A stretch of DNA of 38,253 nucleotides from an uncultured Bacteroidales bacterium (GCA_937995875.1 CALKIW010000181.1:1-38253); one strand, 5' to 3'. Counted from the stretch's first letter, positions 7,120-15,339 are shown. Made by a program: numbers and translations. The notes: generated by a model from the letters alone, not told the origin.

Positions 7120-7968
7120 CTATGGGTTGTTTTGCGGCACCGGGTAATTATATTTGTAGCGGTCAGGATAGGTCCAATCGGATTTGGGATACCAATTTTT
7201 TTCGACCGACAGTTCGACCCAAATTGTAGGATTGGGTGTCCATCTGACGGCCGCACCAAGCTTGTCGCCCAACTCATTATAGCGGAATGGTGAATAGTGA
7301 TACAATCCTTGCCCGTAAGGATAGCCGTAGGCTTGCAGTCCGTTGTTGACGATATTCTTCCGGCCGTAGATATAACCGGCCCAATGCTCGTTGAATTGGT
7401 AGCCCAACTGGCCATGCAATCCGCCGGTAGTATAGTTGTTGCCCGACCAGTTTGTATGGTTGATATATCCTCCGGCGGCAATCCATCCCTGCTTACCAAG
7501 AGGTTGCAGCCATGTGGCAGAGAGATTTTGAGAAAATCCGGCACCTTTCGGAGCGTTCTTTCCGAACGCTGCAAATATGCTCATTCCCAAATTCACATTG
7601 AGTCCTTGATGAAGACCGCCATAGTTATTGTAGAAAGATAGTGGGGCGGGAAAGGCACAAAAGGAGTTTTGTGCGGGCAGCATACCTGCCGGTCCATAAT
7701 ACATGGTATCTGTAGAGGCTGAGGTTTGACTGGCCACATCTATCTTGGTCGTATGGCGCTCATGGGCACTTGCGGGTTGCCCCTCTATATGAATTGTAGG
7801 CTGCATGGGGGTTGCTTGTATGCCGGTGGGTGGGGCAAATGTCACAGCCGAACTTCCCGGAACGGCAAATCCGGACGTGCCATAGGAGGAGCGTCTGTCT
7901 TGCTGTGCGGCAACGGATATTGTTGCGCAAAGCAATAGAGCTATCAATAAAGTTCTCTTGTTTCTCAT
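7120..7968 (-). CDS. Unrecognised exported protein, probably outer-membrane associated
   Basis: I do not recognise the family. I place the start at ATG 7968 (282 residues) because MRNKRTLLIALLLCATISVAAQ is then a clean signal peptide; an upstream ATG at 7989 would add seven polar residues. After the signal comes a low-complexity Pro/Ser/Thr linker of about 75 residues. A C-terminal half rich in Gly, Tyr, Trp and Asn follows, with alternating aromatic and polar residues (GGYINHTNWSGNNYTTGG, YGRKNIVNNG), which looks like beta-strands of a small outer-membrane barrel. It ends in a Tyr/Pro/Asn-rich tail. It appears monocistronic; a TATATTTG box on the minus strand at 8013-8020 would give a leader of 20-40 bases. 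Confidence 0.7.
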   Translation of the reverse strand: MRNKRTLLIALLLCATISVAAQQDRRSSYGTSGFAVPGSSAVTFAPPTGIQATPMQPTIHIEGQPASAHERHTTKIDVASQTSASTDTMYYGPAGMLPAQNSFCAFPAPLSFYNNYGGLHQGLNVNLGMSIFAAFGKNAPKGAGFSQNLSATWLQPLGKQGWIAAGGYINHTNWSGNNYTTGGLHGQLGYQFNEHWAGYIYGRKNIVNNGLQAYGYPYGQGLYHYSPFRYNELGDKLGAAVRWTPNPTIWVELSVEKNWYPKSDWTYPDRYKYNYPVPQNNP

Positions 7969-8012
7969 TCTTTCTTTTGTTTGTGGCATGATGCCATACC
8001 TGAGCAGCTTTG

Positions 8013-8020
8013 CAAATATA
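8013..8020 (-). promoter_or_regulatory. -7 box for the exported protein gene
   Basis: The complement reads TATATTTG, an exact TAnnTTTG match. I see no good TTG at the -33 distance. Confidence 0.4.
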
Positions 8021-8146
8021 CAGAATGTAGTTGATAGCCCATTCGATGTTTATAAATTTTTATTATACTTTTATTTAAAATTTGCTAAAGCAGAGAGCGG
8101 TCGACATACAAATAGACAAAAAGTTTTGTTTTTTCTTATAAAATGC

Positions 8147-8177
8147 TTGTAGTTTTCAGAAATATGTTATACTTTTG
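8147..8177 (+). promoter_or_regulatory. Promoter of the aromatic amino acid operon
   Basis: TTG at 8147-8149 and TACTTTTG at 8170-8177, 23 bases apart by first base, fit the Bacteroides -33/-7 consensus. Transcription would start near 8184, about 22 bases before the leader-peptide ATG. This is the layout expected of an attenuated operon. Confidence 0.7.
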
Positions 8178-8205
8178 CAAACAAATAAGAGATTAGATTA
8201 AGGAA

Positions 8206-8280
8206 ATGAAATTCTACGCATCTTACCAGTATTTTTATTTTTACTTTGCAAGAGATTGTGAAGCGGGAAGTTGCGTGTAG
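8206..8280 (+). CDS. Phe/Tyr leader peptide of the pheA operon
   Basis: A 24-codon reading frame, ATG 8206 to TAG 8278-8280, preceded by AAGGA. Codons 3, 10, 12 and 14 are Phe; codons 4, 7, 9, 11 and 13 are Tyr. Nine of codons 3-14 are thus aromatic, with an unbroken run YFYFYF at codons 9-14. This composition, the position between a promoter and an intrinsic terminator, and the following genes for Phe and Tyr synthesis mark it as an attenuator leader peptide. Codons 17-21 contain the antiterminator arm (GAAGCGGGA, 8260-8268). A ribosome that reads through to the stop would cover that arm, while one stalled on most of the Phe or Tyr codons would leave it free. Confidence 0.88.
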   Translation: MKFYASYQYFYFYFARDCEAGSCV

Positions 8281-8341
8281 ATTTCAACTTAAGACTAAGA
8301 TATACGATTAGAAGGTATACGTTAAAGTCCCGCTTCATAAT
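8255..8341 (+). promoter_or_regulatory. Antiterminator pairing of the Phe/Tyr attenuator
   Basis: Bases 8255-8268 (ATTGTGAAGCGGGA) can pair with 8328-8341 (TCCCGCTTCATAAT): 14 consecutive pairs, of which one is G-U. The second strand is the 5' arm of the terminator, so the two structures exclude each other. A small hairpin TATAC/GTATA (8301-8305 / 8315-8319) lies in the loop between. Confidence 0.8.
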
Positions 8342-8360
8342 GAATGAGGCGGGATTTTTT
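8328..8360 (+). terminator. Attenuator terminator upstream of pheA
   Basis: The stem 8328-8338 / 8344-8354 has 11 pairs (TCCCGCTTCAT with ATGAGGCGGGA, one G-U), a 5-base loop and six T (8355-8360). It is followed 30 bases later by the pheA ATG. It lies between the operon promoter and its first enzyme gene, so it must be conditional. Confidence 0.88.
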
Positions 8361-8389
8361 ATACATACCTTTTGCAAAGAAGAAAGAAA

Positions 8390-9268
8390 ATGAAGAAAAT
8401 TGCCATACAGGGTATTCCGGGATCGTTCCACGATATAGCTGCTCGTCAGTATTTCATCGATGAACAGGTGCAGTTGGTTTGCTGTTCCACATTCGAGCAA
8501 GTGTTTGAGAATATCAAACTCGATCCTACGACGATAGGCGTTCTGGCCATAGAGAACACTATAGCCGGCTCGCTGCTTCACAATTATGACCTGCTTAGGG
8601 CAAGCGATACGACCATTGTCGGCGAATACAAACTGCATATCTGTCATTGCATATGTTGTCTGCCCGACGATGACTGGTCTACAATTCGAGAGGTACATTC
8701 ACATCCGGTGGCCCTGATGCAGTGTCGCAACTTCCTATCCAACCATTCAGACTTGAAGGCTGTAGAGAGCGAAGATACTGCCGGCAGTGCAGAATATATA
8801 GCCAAGCATCAGTGCAAGGGGTGGGCTGCCATTTGCCACGCCGATGCAGCAAAACTTTATGGGCTGAAGGTTTTGGAAAATCACATCGAGGACAATAAGC
8901 ACAATTTCACGAGATTTTTAGTGGTAAGCAATCCGCACAAGGCCGATTTTCTGCGTCCGCTGGACAAATCGGAAAAAGCAAGTCTTGTGTTTTCTTTACC
9001 CCATTCAAGAGGCTCGCTGTCCAAGGTGCTCACCATACTGAGTTTCTATGATGTGAATCTCACGAAGATACAGTCGTTGCCGATTATAGGGCACGAATGG
9101 GAATATTTGTTTTATGTAGATGTAACGTTTGACAATTTGGTGAGATACAGACAGGCAGTCGATGCTATTACGCCATTGACCAAACATATAAAAATAATAG
9201 GAGAGTATCGGGAGGCACCCAATCCGACAACCTGTGATATGATTACCGGTGTGGATGGAGTGGCCTGA
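8390..9268 (+). CDS. pheA: Prephenate dehydratase
   Basis: 292 residues from ATG 8390; a TTG six codons upstream is not needed. It converts prephenate to phenylpyruvate, the Phe branch. It is a monofunctional PDT without a chorismate mutase domain. The catalytic motif is NFTRF (TRF at 174-176), and the N-terminal substrate lobe includes AIENTIAGS. A C-terminal ACT domain (about 198-270) carries GSLSKVL (208-214), the counterpart of GALxxxL. The Phe-binding ESRP motif reads QSLP here (228-231), so the allosteric Arg is missing and Phe feedback may be weak or different. It is the first structural gene after the Phe/Tyr attenuator, and the aminotransferase follows 31 bases after its stop. Confidence 0.95.
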   Translation: MKKIAIQGIPGSFHDIAARQYFIDEQVQLVCCSTFEQVFENIKLDPTTIGVLAIENTIAGSLLHNYDLLRASDTTIVGEYKLHICHCICCLPDDDWSTIREVHSHPVALMQCRNFLSNHSDLKAVESEDTAGSAEYIAKHQCKGWAAICHADAAKLYGLKVLENHIEDNKHNFTRFLVVSNPHKADFLRPLDKSEKASLVFSLPHSRGSLSKVLTILSFYDVNLTKIQSLPIIGHEWEYLFYVDVTFDNLVRYRQAVDAITPLTKHIKIIGEYREAPNPTTCDMITGVDGVA

Positions 9269-9299
9269 AATCAAACAATCAAAAGAGGAGAACAGCAGG

Positions 9300-10469
9300 A
9301 TGATTCAACCAGCAAACAGAGTAGATTCAATTCAAGAATACTATTTCAGCAGGAAACTGAAAGAAGTGGCCAAACTGAATGGCGAGGGACAGGACATTAT
9401 TTCACTGGCTATCGGCTCGCCCGACAGGCCACCATCGGCCCAAACTATTGACAAACTATGCGAGGTTTCACGCATCCCGTCATCGCATGGCTATCAACCC
9501 ACAGCGGGGCTTCCCGAAGTTCGCAAGGCGATGTCGGGTTTCTACAAACGCACATACGGCGTGGAGATAGATTGGAAAACGGAACTGCAGCCCATCATTG
9601 GCTCAAAGGAAGGCATTATGTATGTCACTTTGGCCTTTTGTAATCCGGGCGATGAGGTGCTGATACCAGACCCCGGTTACCCTACCTATACGGCCATCAA
9701 CAAAATATTCGGCACGAAAATTATCAATTATAACCTACGTGAAGACAATGGCTGGCAACCCGATTTTGAAGCATTGGAACGTATGGATCTGTCGAAAGTA
9801 AAGGTGATGTGGACCAATTATCCTAATATGCCGACAGGAGGCAATGCTCGGATGGAAACCTTTGAGAAGCTGGTAGATTTTGCTCAGCGCCACAACATTG
9901 TCGTGGTGAACGATAATCCTTATTCGCTCATTCTCAACGAGCATCCAATGAGCATTATGCAGGTACCGGGAGCCAAAAGTTGTTGTATCGAGTTGAATTC
10001 CATGTCGAAGGGCCACAATATGCCGGGATGGCGTGTGGCTATGATGACAAGCAATAGTGAATACATCTCGTGGATGTTTAAAATTCAAAGTAATATTGAG
10101 AACGGAATGTTTCGGGGCATACAGCTTGCAGCAGCGGAAGCACTCGACAACAACAGTGAGGAGTGGCACCGTGTTAATAACATAGAGACTTACAAGCGCA
10201 GACGTGTGGTCGCAGAGCAGATCATGAGCGAGCTGGGGTGCTGTTTCGACCCGCAGCAGGTGGGGATGTTTCTCTGGGGGAGAATACCCGAAGCCTATGA
10301 TGATGCGGAAGAACTGACAGAACGAGTGCTCCACGAAGCTCGTGTGTTCATCACGCCTGGATTCATCTTCGGAGAAAACGGCAAACGATATATCCGTATT
10401 TCCTTATGTGCGAAAGATGAACACATGAAGGAGGCATTAGCGCGTATTATACAATGGAGGAGAAGTTGA
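9300..10469 (+). CDS. Class I/II PLP aminotransferase (probably aromatic)
   Basis: 389 residues from ATG 9300, preceded by AAGAGGAG; an in-frame GTG at 9249 inside pheA is less likely. It is a fold-type I aminotransferase. The PLP lysine is K237 in NSMSKGHNMPGWR. The PLP-binding Asn and Asp are in NYPNMPTGG (about 173-181) and VNDNPYS (D205), and the substrate-carboxylate Arg is in RISLCAK near the C-terminus. Lying between pheA and the DAHP synthase, it most plausibly converts phenylpyruvate and 4-hydroxyphenylpyruvate to Phe and Tyr with glutamate. Aspartate or LL-diaminopimelate-type activity cannot be excluded from sequence. Confidence 0.88.
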   Translation: MIQPANRVDSIQEYYFSRKLKEVAKLNGEGQDIISLAIGSPDRPPSAQTIDKLCEVSRIPSSHGYQPTAGLPEVRKAMSGFYKRTYGVEIDWKTELQPIIGSKEGIMYVTLAFCNPGDEVLIPDPGYPTYTAINKIFGTKIINYNLREDNGWQPDFEALERMDLSKVKVMWTNYPNMPTGGNARMETFEKLVDFAQRHNIVVVNDNPYSLILNEHPMSIMQVPGAKSCCIELNSMSKGHNMPGWRVAMMTSNSEYISWMFKIQSNIENGMFRGIQLAAAEALDNNSEEWHRVNNIETYKRRRVVAEQIMSELGCCFDPQQVGMFLWGRIPEAYDDAEELTERVLHEARVFITPGFIFGENGKRYIRISLCAKDEHMKEALARIIQWRRS

Positions 10470-10529
10470 GGAAGTTCTCAACACCAATACTTCTCATAAA
10501 ATAATAGTCAATTATAAAATTAAAATATC

Positions 10530-11594
10530 ATGGAACTTGATTTGAAGCCATTAAACTTACCGAGTGACAATGAACGACCTTTTGTCATTGCAGGTCCTTG
10601 TAGTGCCGAGACAGAAGAACAGGTGCTGACAACCGCCCATCAACTGAAGGGCAAGGGTTGCCATATATTTCGTGCGGGAGTGTGGAAACCGCGCACCAAG
10701 CCCGGAGGGTTCGAAGGGTGTGGCGAGAATGCACTGCCTTGGTTGAAGCGTGTAAAGGAGGAAACGGGCATGCTTGTATCCACCGAAGTAGCCAAGCCAG
10801 AACACGTGGAGTTGTGCCTTAAATATGGTGTAGACATCCTGTGGATAGGCGCGCGCACGGCAGCCAACCCATTTGCCATGCAAGATGTAGCCGACAGCTT
10901 GAAAGGAGTGGACATTCCCGTGTTTGTGAAAAACCCCGTGAATCCGGATCTGGAACTTTGGATCGGAGCTATGGAACGTATCAACCAAGTGGGCATCAAG
11001 CGCATGGCGGCTATCCATCGCGGCTTTTCAAGCTATGACAAGAAAATTTATCGCAACCTTCCAATGTGGCAGATTCCGATGGAGTTGCATCGCCGTATTC
11101 CCAACTTGCCGCTTATCTGTGACCCCAGCCATATCGGCGGCCAGCGTGAACTGATCGCCCCGCTCTGTCAGCAGGCTATGGATATGGGATTCGAGGGATT
11201 GATCATAGAGAGCCACTGCGACCCTGACAAGGCGTGGAGCGATGCCCGTCAGCAGGTAACTCCCGACATACTCGACTACATCTTGAGCCTACTCGTTGTG
11301 CGCAACGAGTCGTGTACGACAGAGGGAATTCAGCAGTTGCGGCGACAGATAGACGAATTGGACAACCAGTTGTTGGAGCTTCTGGCCAAGCGAATGCGGG
11401 TGTGTCGTGAGATAGGACAGTATAAGAAAGAACACAACATGACGGTGTATCAGTCCGGCCGCTATAGCGAGATATTGGAAAAACGCAATGCGCAGGCAAG
11501 TCTTTGCGGCATATCACCGGAAAGCGTGGCTCATATTTTTGAATTGATTCATCAGGAAAGTGTCAGACAGCAATTGGAAATCGTTAATCAATAA
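10530..11594 (+). CDS. aroG: Bifunctional DAHP synthase / chorismate mutase
   Basis: 354 residues. The N-terminal domain (about 1-260) is a type I-beta DAHP synthase, with AGPCS (21-25), the phosphoenolpyruvate/metal segment FRAGVWKPRTKPGGFEG and DPSHIGGQREL. It condenses PEP and erythrose 4-phosphate at the entry of the shikimate pathway. The C-terminal domain (about 268-354) is an AroQ-type all-helical chorismate mutase: LRRQIDELDNQLLELLAKR and RYSEILEKR. This domain order is known from Bacteroidota, including Prevotella nigrescens, where prephenate made by the mutase controls the synthase. The gene lies 60 bases after the aminotransferase in the same operon, so carbon entry responds to the same attenuator. 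Confidence 0.95.
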   Translation: MELDLKPLNLPSDNERPFVIAGPCSAETEEQVLTTAHQLKGKGCHIFRAGVWKPRTKPGGFEGCGENALPWLKRVKEETGMLVSTEVAKPEHVELCLKYGVDILWIGARTAANPFAMQDVADSLKGVDIPVFVKNPVNPDLELWIGAMERINQVGIKRMAAIHRGFSSYDKKIYRNLPMWQIPMELHRRIPNLPLICDPSHIGGQRELIAPLCQQAMDMGFEGLIIESHCDPDKAWSDARQQVTPDILDYILSLLVVRNESCTTEGIQQLRRQIDELDNQLLELLAKRMRVCREIGQYKKEHNMTVYQSGRYSEILEKRNAQASLCGISPESVAHIFELIHQESVRQQLEIVNQ

Positions 11595-11599
11595 TAGGC

Positions 11600-11627
11600 T
11601 TGGGAAGACTTGCCGTTGTTAGTTTTG
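11600..11627 (+). promoter_or_regulatory. Possible internal promoter before tyrA
   Basis: TTGG at 11600-11603 and TAGTTTTG at 11620-11627 fit the -33/-7 consensus, with 20 bases between their first bases. They lie in the 156-base gap before tyrA, the only long gap in the operon. A tyrA transcript from here would escape the attenuator. Confidence 0.4.
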
Positions 11628-11750
11628 GATTTAATCCGTTAAACCTTGCCAACCATAACCGGCTGCGCAAGCATATATACAGTGAGTTGTTGAGATTCAA
11701 TCTCTTCATATTTTCCAAAACACTCCAGTTTCCCGAAAACAGAAACAAAT

Positions 11751-12527
11751 ATGAAAATCCTTGTTATGGGAGCCGGAAAGATGGGCTCTTTCTTTGTAGA
11801 TTTGCTGAGTTTTGATCACGAAGTGGCTGTACTCGAAAAGGATGCCCGGCGACTTCGTTTTACGTACAACTGTGAGCGTTTCACCTCTTTGGACGAGGTG
11901 AAGGCGTTTGAGCCGCAGTTAGTCATCAATGCGGTGACCGTGAAGTACACCATTGCAGCTTTCGAGGAGATCCTGCCTTTCTTGCCGGCCGACTGCATCA
12001 TTTCAGACATTGCTTCCGTAAAAACCAACCTGAGAGATTTTTACGAACGTGCAGGCCATCCCTATGTGTCTACACACCCCATGTTTGGTCCAACCTTTGC
12101 AAACCTCAGCCAGCTCTCCGAAGAGAATGCGATCGTTATTAAGGAAGGCGATTATATGGGACGCATATTCTTCAAGGACCTTTATCGAAAACTCGGACTG
12201 AATATATACGAATATACTTTTGAGGAACACGATAAGACTGTAGCCTACTCGTTGAGTATTCCGTTTGTCTCTACGTTTGTGTTTGCAGCCGTAATGCAAC
12301 ATCAGGATGCGCCGGGAACAACCTTCAAACGGCACATGAAAATTGCTCGGGGGGTGCTTTCCGAAGATGATTATTTGTTGCAGGAGGTCTTGTTTAACCC
12401 CTACACCCATGACCAAGTGTCGCAGATTCGGGTGGAGCTGAAGGAACTTTTGGAGATTATCGACAAGAAAGATGCAGAGGGAATGAAAGCATATCTTGCT
12501 AAAGTGAGGAAAAATGTGCACTCATAA
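11751..12527 (+). CDS. tyrA: Prephenate dehydrogenase
   Basis: 258 residues, cytoplasmic. It performs NAD(P)-dependent oxidative decarboxylation of prephenate to 4-hydroxyphenylpyruvate, the Tyr branch. The Rossmann loop GAGKMGS is at residues 7-13. SDIASVKTN and STHPMFGP carry the conserved Ser and His of the TyrA active site. There is no C-terminal ACT domain and no fused chorismate mutase, so the protein is the short form and any Tyr feedback must act elsewhere. It is the last gene of the aromatic block, separated from the DAHP synthase gene by 156 bases that contain a possible second promoter. No strong terminator is visible after the stop. Confidence 0.93.
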   Translation: MKILVMGAGKMGSFFVDLLSFDHEVAVLEKDARRLRFTYNCERFTSLDEVKAFEPQLVINAVTVKYTIAAFEEILPFLPADCIISDIASVKTNLRDFYERAGHPYVSTHPMFGPTFANLSQLSEENAIVIKEGDYMGRIFFKDLYRKLGLNIYEYTFEEHDKTVAYSLSIPFVSTFVFAAVMQHQDAPGTTFKRHMKIARGVLSEDDYLLQEVLFNPYTHDQVSQIRVELKELLEIIDKKDAEGMKAYLAKVRKNVHS

Positions 12528-12859
12528 TATCTACAAAGAATCATTCGTCACAACTGTTGAAATCTGATTTATAGTGATATAATACTATTTCTATAAGTAT
12601 GTTGGCCTTTTGCAAAGTACGATCAGGAACACAGATAACAAAAGGCTTGTTGCTATTCTCACAAATCCATGATGCTTTGTGGGGATGGCTTCTCGCGTTT
12701 TCGACTTATGACATGAGGCTGTAAGGACTTATGGCTGAATATTTATGTTATCCTACAGGTTGTAAAATTCAATCCATAGCACTATAAGCCCAAATTCATG
12801 GCCCCTTACATTACAATCGTTATTATAATAATTATTTTGGATTTACGTTATCTTCTTAA
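12528..12859. other. Intergenic region before porE
   Basis: About 330 bases without a gene. GCCTTTTG (12605-12612) and CAAAAGGC (12639-12646) form an 8-bp stem with a wide loop, a weak candidate for the operon terminator. The TATTTTG just before porE is one base short of the -7 consensus. Confidence 0.5.
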
Positions 12860-14947
12860 ATGATGCGAACTCATAACAACCATATAATATGCCTATTCTT
12901 TATGGCAATGTTAATGTTGGCCTCTTGTGGTGCTGACCGTAACATAAAACGTGCTGAAAAATATTTAGCACTGGGGGAGTATTATGATGCTGCCAATGAA
13001 TATAAACGGGCGTATCAGAAAACTGAACCTAAAAATAGAGATAAGCGCGGAAGAATAGCAAAGAAGATGGCGTACTGTTACAATAAAAGCTTACAAACTG
13101 CAAAAGGAATTGCGGCATATCGTAACACTATCAGGTATAAACATGATGAGCCGGAAGATCACCTTACATTGGGACAGCTGTTATTAAAGAATGGAAATTA
13201 TAAGGAAGCAGCCGCAGAATTTCAGTCAGTACTTGATACCTTTCCAGACCATAAACTGGCACAAACGGGCTTGATATCTGCTCAACGTGCTCCCGAAATA
13301 AAAGAATTAGGCAGCCGATACAATGTTAAGAAAATGGCAGTGTTTAATTCTCGTAGAGCGGAGTATTCTCCAATGTTGTTCGGCGATAATCATGACCAAT
13401 TATATTTTACCTCTACACGCAATGAGGCACAGGGGGATGAATTGAGTGGTATAACAGGAATGAAACCCGCAGACATCTTTGTTTCAGAAAAAGATGACAA
13501 GGGTAAGTGGACTAAACCACAGGCTGTGACGGGAGGAGTAAATACGAATCATGAAGAGGGAGCTGCAAGTTTTTCAACCGACGAACGCGAAATGTATCTC
13601 ACACAATGTGTCAGCGACCCTTCTTATCCTCGTTATGCCCAGATTGTAAAGGCTAATCGTTCTGATGCGGCTTGGAGTAAAGCTACGGAAGTGAAGCTCA
13701 CAAATGATACGCTTTCAAGTTATGCCCATCCAGCTATTTCGCCTGACGGCGAGTGGCTGTATTTCACATCGGATATGCCCGGTGGTAAGGGGGGGCTGGA
13801 TATTTGGCGCGTTCGAATTACTCCCGGAGGATACGGAGGCGTTGAAAATTTAGGAGAGCCAATCAATACAGAAGGAGATGAAATGTTCCCGACGTTCAGG
13901 CCTAATGGAGATTTATATTTTTCCAGTAATGGACATCCCGGACTTGGAGGATTGGATGTGTTCATCGCAAAAGTAGGCAAAGACGGACGTTATCATCTTT
14001 CTCACCCGGGTTATCCGTTGAATTCACAAGGAGACGATTTCGGTCTCACTTTTGAGGGAGTGTACAATCGAGGCTTCTTTTCAAGCAACAGAAATGATGC
14101 GAGGGGATGGGACCATATTTATTCATTTGAGAATCCGGAGATCATACAAACAGTTAAAGGCTGGGTTTACGAGATGGATGGATATGAACTCCCTGCGTCT
14201 CAGGTATATGTCATTGCGGATGACGGAACAAACGAGCGTCTGAGCGTACGCAGCGACGGTTCCTTTACAAAGGTATTGGACGAGGGGGTAACTTATTTGT
14301 TTTTAGCAACTTGCAAAGGTTACTTAAATCATAAGGAAGAAGTGACGGCTTTGGTAAATCCTAAAGAGTCACGAGATACCACCTTGCAATTTGCACTGGC
14401 CAATATTTCCGTGCCAACACTCATCGACAATATTTTCTATGATTTCGATAAGGCTACTTTACGCGATACTTCGAAAGTGGCTCTTGATAAACTCGTAACC
14501 ATGTTGAACGAAAATCCCAACATTACTATTGAGTTAAGTGCTCATGCTGATTATAAGGGGTCTTCGGCTTACAACAAACGACTGTCACAAAGACGTGCTG
14601 AGTCTGTGGTCAACTATCTCATCGAGCATGGCATAGCGTCAGACCGTTTAACGCCGGTAGGTTATGGTAAGGAAAAACCAAAAACAATTAAAAGAAAAGT
14701 TACCGAAAAATACGATTGGCTGAAAGAAGGAGACATTCTTTCAGAGGAGTTTATTAAGGCAATAAAAGACGAGGAAAAGCAGGAAATATGCAATCAGTTG
14801 AATCGTCGTACAGAATTTTTGGTATTACGCACCACGTATGGTATGTTTGATGAGAAGGGAAATCTCAAAGCCCCTCCTAAACCCAAGCATGAAGCGGAGG
14901 AAAAGAAAGAACTCTACGAAGACGGTATCAATATTATCTTTGAATAG
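12860..14947 (+). CDS. porE: Type IX secretion-associated OmpA-family lipoprotein (PorE)
   Basis: 695 residues. A lipoprotein signal peptide ends in MLMLASC (lipid-bearing C23), which puts the protein in the outer membrane facing the periplasm. The four-domain order matches PorE of Porphyromonas gingivalis: TPR-like helices (about 28-148), a PD40/WD40-like beta-propeller (about 160-425) with repeated SPDGEWLYFTSD-like blades, a carboxypeptidase-regulatory-like domain (about 430-515) and an OmpA C-terminal domain (about 520-650). The last keeps the peptidoglycan-binding residues in LSAHADYKGS and RLSQRRAESV. PorE links the type IX machinery to the cell wall. A short charged tail follows. The gene stands alone, and its 3' end overlaps the convergent DUF5056 gene by 14 bases. 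The adjacent second Met is an alternative start. Confidence 0.88.
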   Translation: MMRTHNNHIICLFFMAMLMLASCGADRNIKRAEKYLALGEYYDAANEYKRAYQKTEPKNRDKRGRIAKKMAYCYNKSLQTAKGIAAYRNTIRYKHDEPEDHLTLGQLLLKNGNYKEAAAEFQSVLDTFPDHKLAQTGLISAQRAPEIKELGSRYNVKKMAVFNSRRAEYSPMLFGDNHDQLYFTSTRNEAQGDELSGITGMKPADIFVSEKDDKGKWTKPQAVTGGVNTNHEEGAASFSTDEREMYLTQCVSDPSYPRYAQIVKANRSDAAWSKATEVKLTNDTLSSYAHPAISPDGEWLYFTSDMPGGKGGLDIWRVRITPGGYGGVENLGEPINTEGDEMFPTFRPNGDLYFSSNGHPGLGGLDVFIAKVGKDGRYHLSHPGYPLNSQGDDFGLTFEGVYNRGFFSSNRNDARGWDHIYSFENPEIIQTVKGWVYEMDGYELPASQVYVIADDGTNERLSVRSDGSFTKVLDEGVTYLFLATCKGYLNHKEEVTALVNPKESRDTTLQFALANISVPTLIDNIFYDFDKATLRDTSKVALDKLVTMLNENPNITIELSAHADYKGSSAYNKRLSQRRAESVVNYLIEHGIASDRLTPVGYGKEKPKTIKRKVTEKYDWLKEGDILSEEFIKAIKDEEKQEICNQLNRRTEFLVLRTTYGMFDEKGNLKAPPKPKHEAEEKKELYEDGINIIFE

Positions 14948-15290
14948 ATAGAATATTGTATAGCCATACGAATCCTAATATAATGACCGTTCCGAAGATG
15001 AGTGTTGGCGACAATACTGTCAGATCTATTGACGAAAGATAGCCCACAATATTGCTTGATATATTACTACCGAGTACACGTAGATCCTCAACGCCGTCGA
15101 AAAGAATAAATAATGCCATTCCCAGAGCAAAGCATATTGTTGTCCATATTTGATTCATCCGCTTTGCGTGTTGAGGAAGGCGCTGCATCACTCTATCGGT
15201 AAATCCATCGTCGTCTATATCCTGTTTAGCTGCATTGAAAAACTGCTTCAACAGTTCATCATCGTTTTTTATGTCATTATTATTGTACAT
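14934..15290 (-). CDS. DUF5056 small membrane protein
   Basis: 118 residues. It has an acidic cytosolic N-terminus (about 1-45, DDELLKQFFNAAKQDIDDDGF) and two membrane segments (about 47-66 and 92-113), ending shortly after the second. I assign DUF5056 from the overall pattern. It begins 49 bases after the stop of the ECF sigma factor gene on the same strand. An inner-membrane protein with a short cytosolic N-terminal helix next to an ECF sigma gene is the usual place of an anti-sigma factor, so that role is possible but not shown. Its last 14 bases overlap the end of the convergent porE gene. Confidence 0.7.
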   Translation of the reverse strand: MYNNNDIKNDDELLKQFFNAAKQDIDDDGFTDRVMQRLPQHAKRMNQIWTTICFALGMALFILFDGVEDLRVLGSNISSNIVGYLSSIDLTVLSPTLIFGTVIILGFVWLYNILSIQR

Positions 15291-15339
15291 TCTTGATTAT
15301 CTTTATCAATAGGGGTAATTATCTTCGTTTCATTGCATA

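Noticed and set aside
6919..7293. Plus-strand open frame of 124 codons
   Set aside because: It starts inside the cysK terminator and runs antisense to the exported protein gene, with no recognisable domain.
8198..8698. Minus-strand frame over the leader and pheA
   Set aside because: It is antisense to the leader peptide and the catalytic domain of pheA, and its sequence looks like a shadow frame.
12605..12646. GCCTTTTG/CAAAAGGC as a firm terminator of the aromatic operon
   Set aside because: The 26-base loop and absence of a T-run leave it as a note only.
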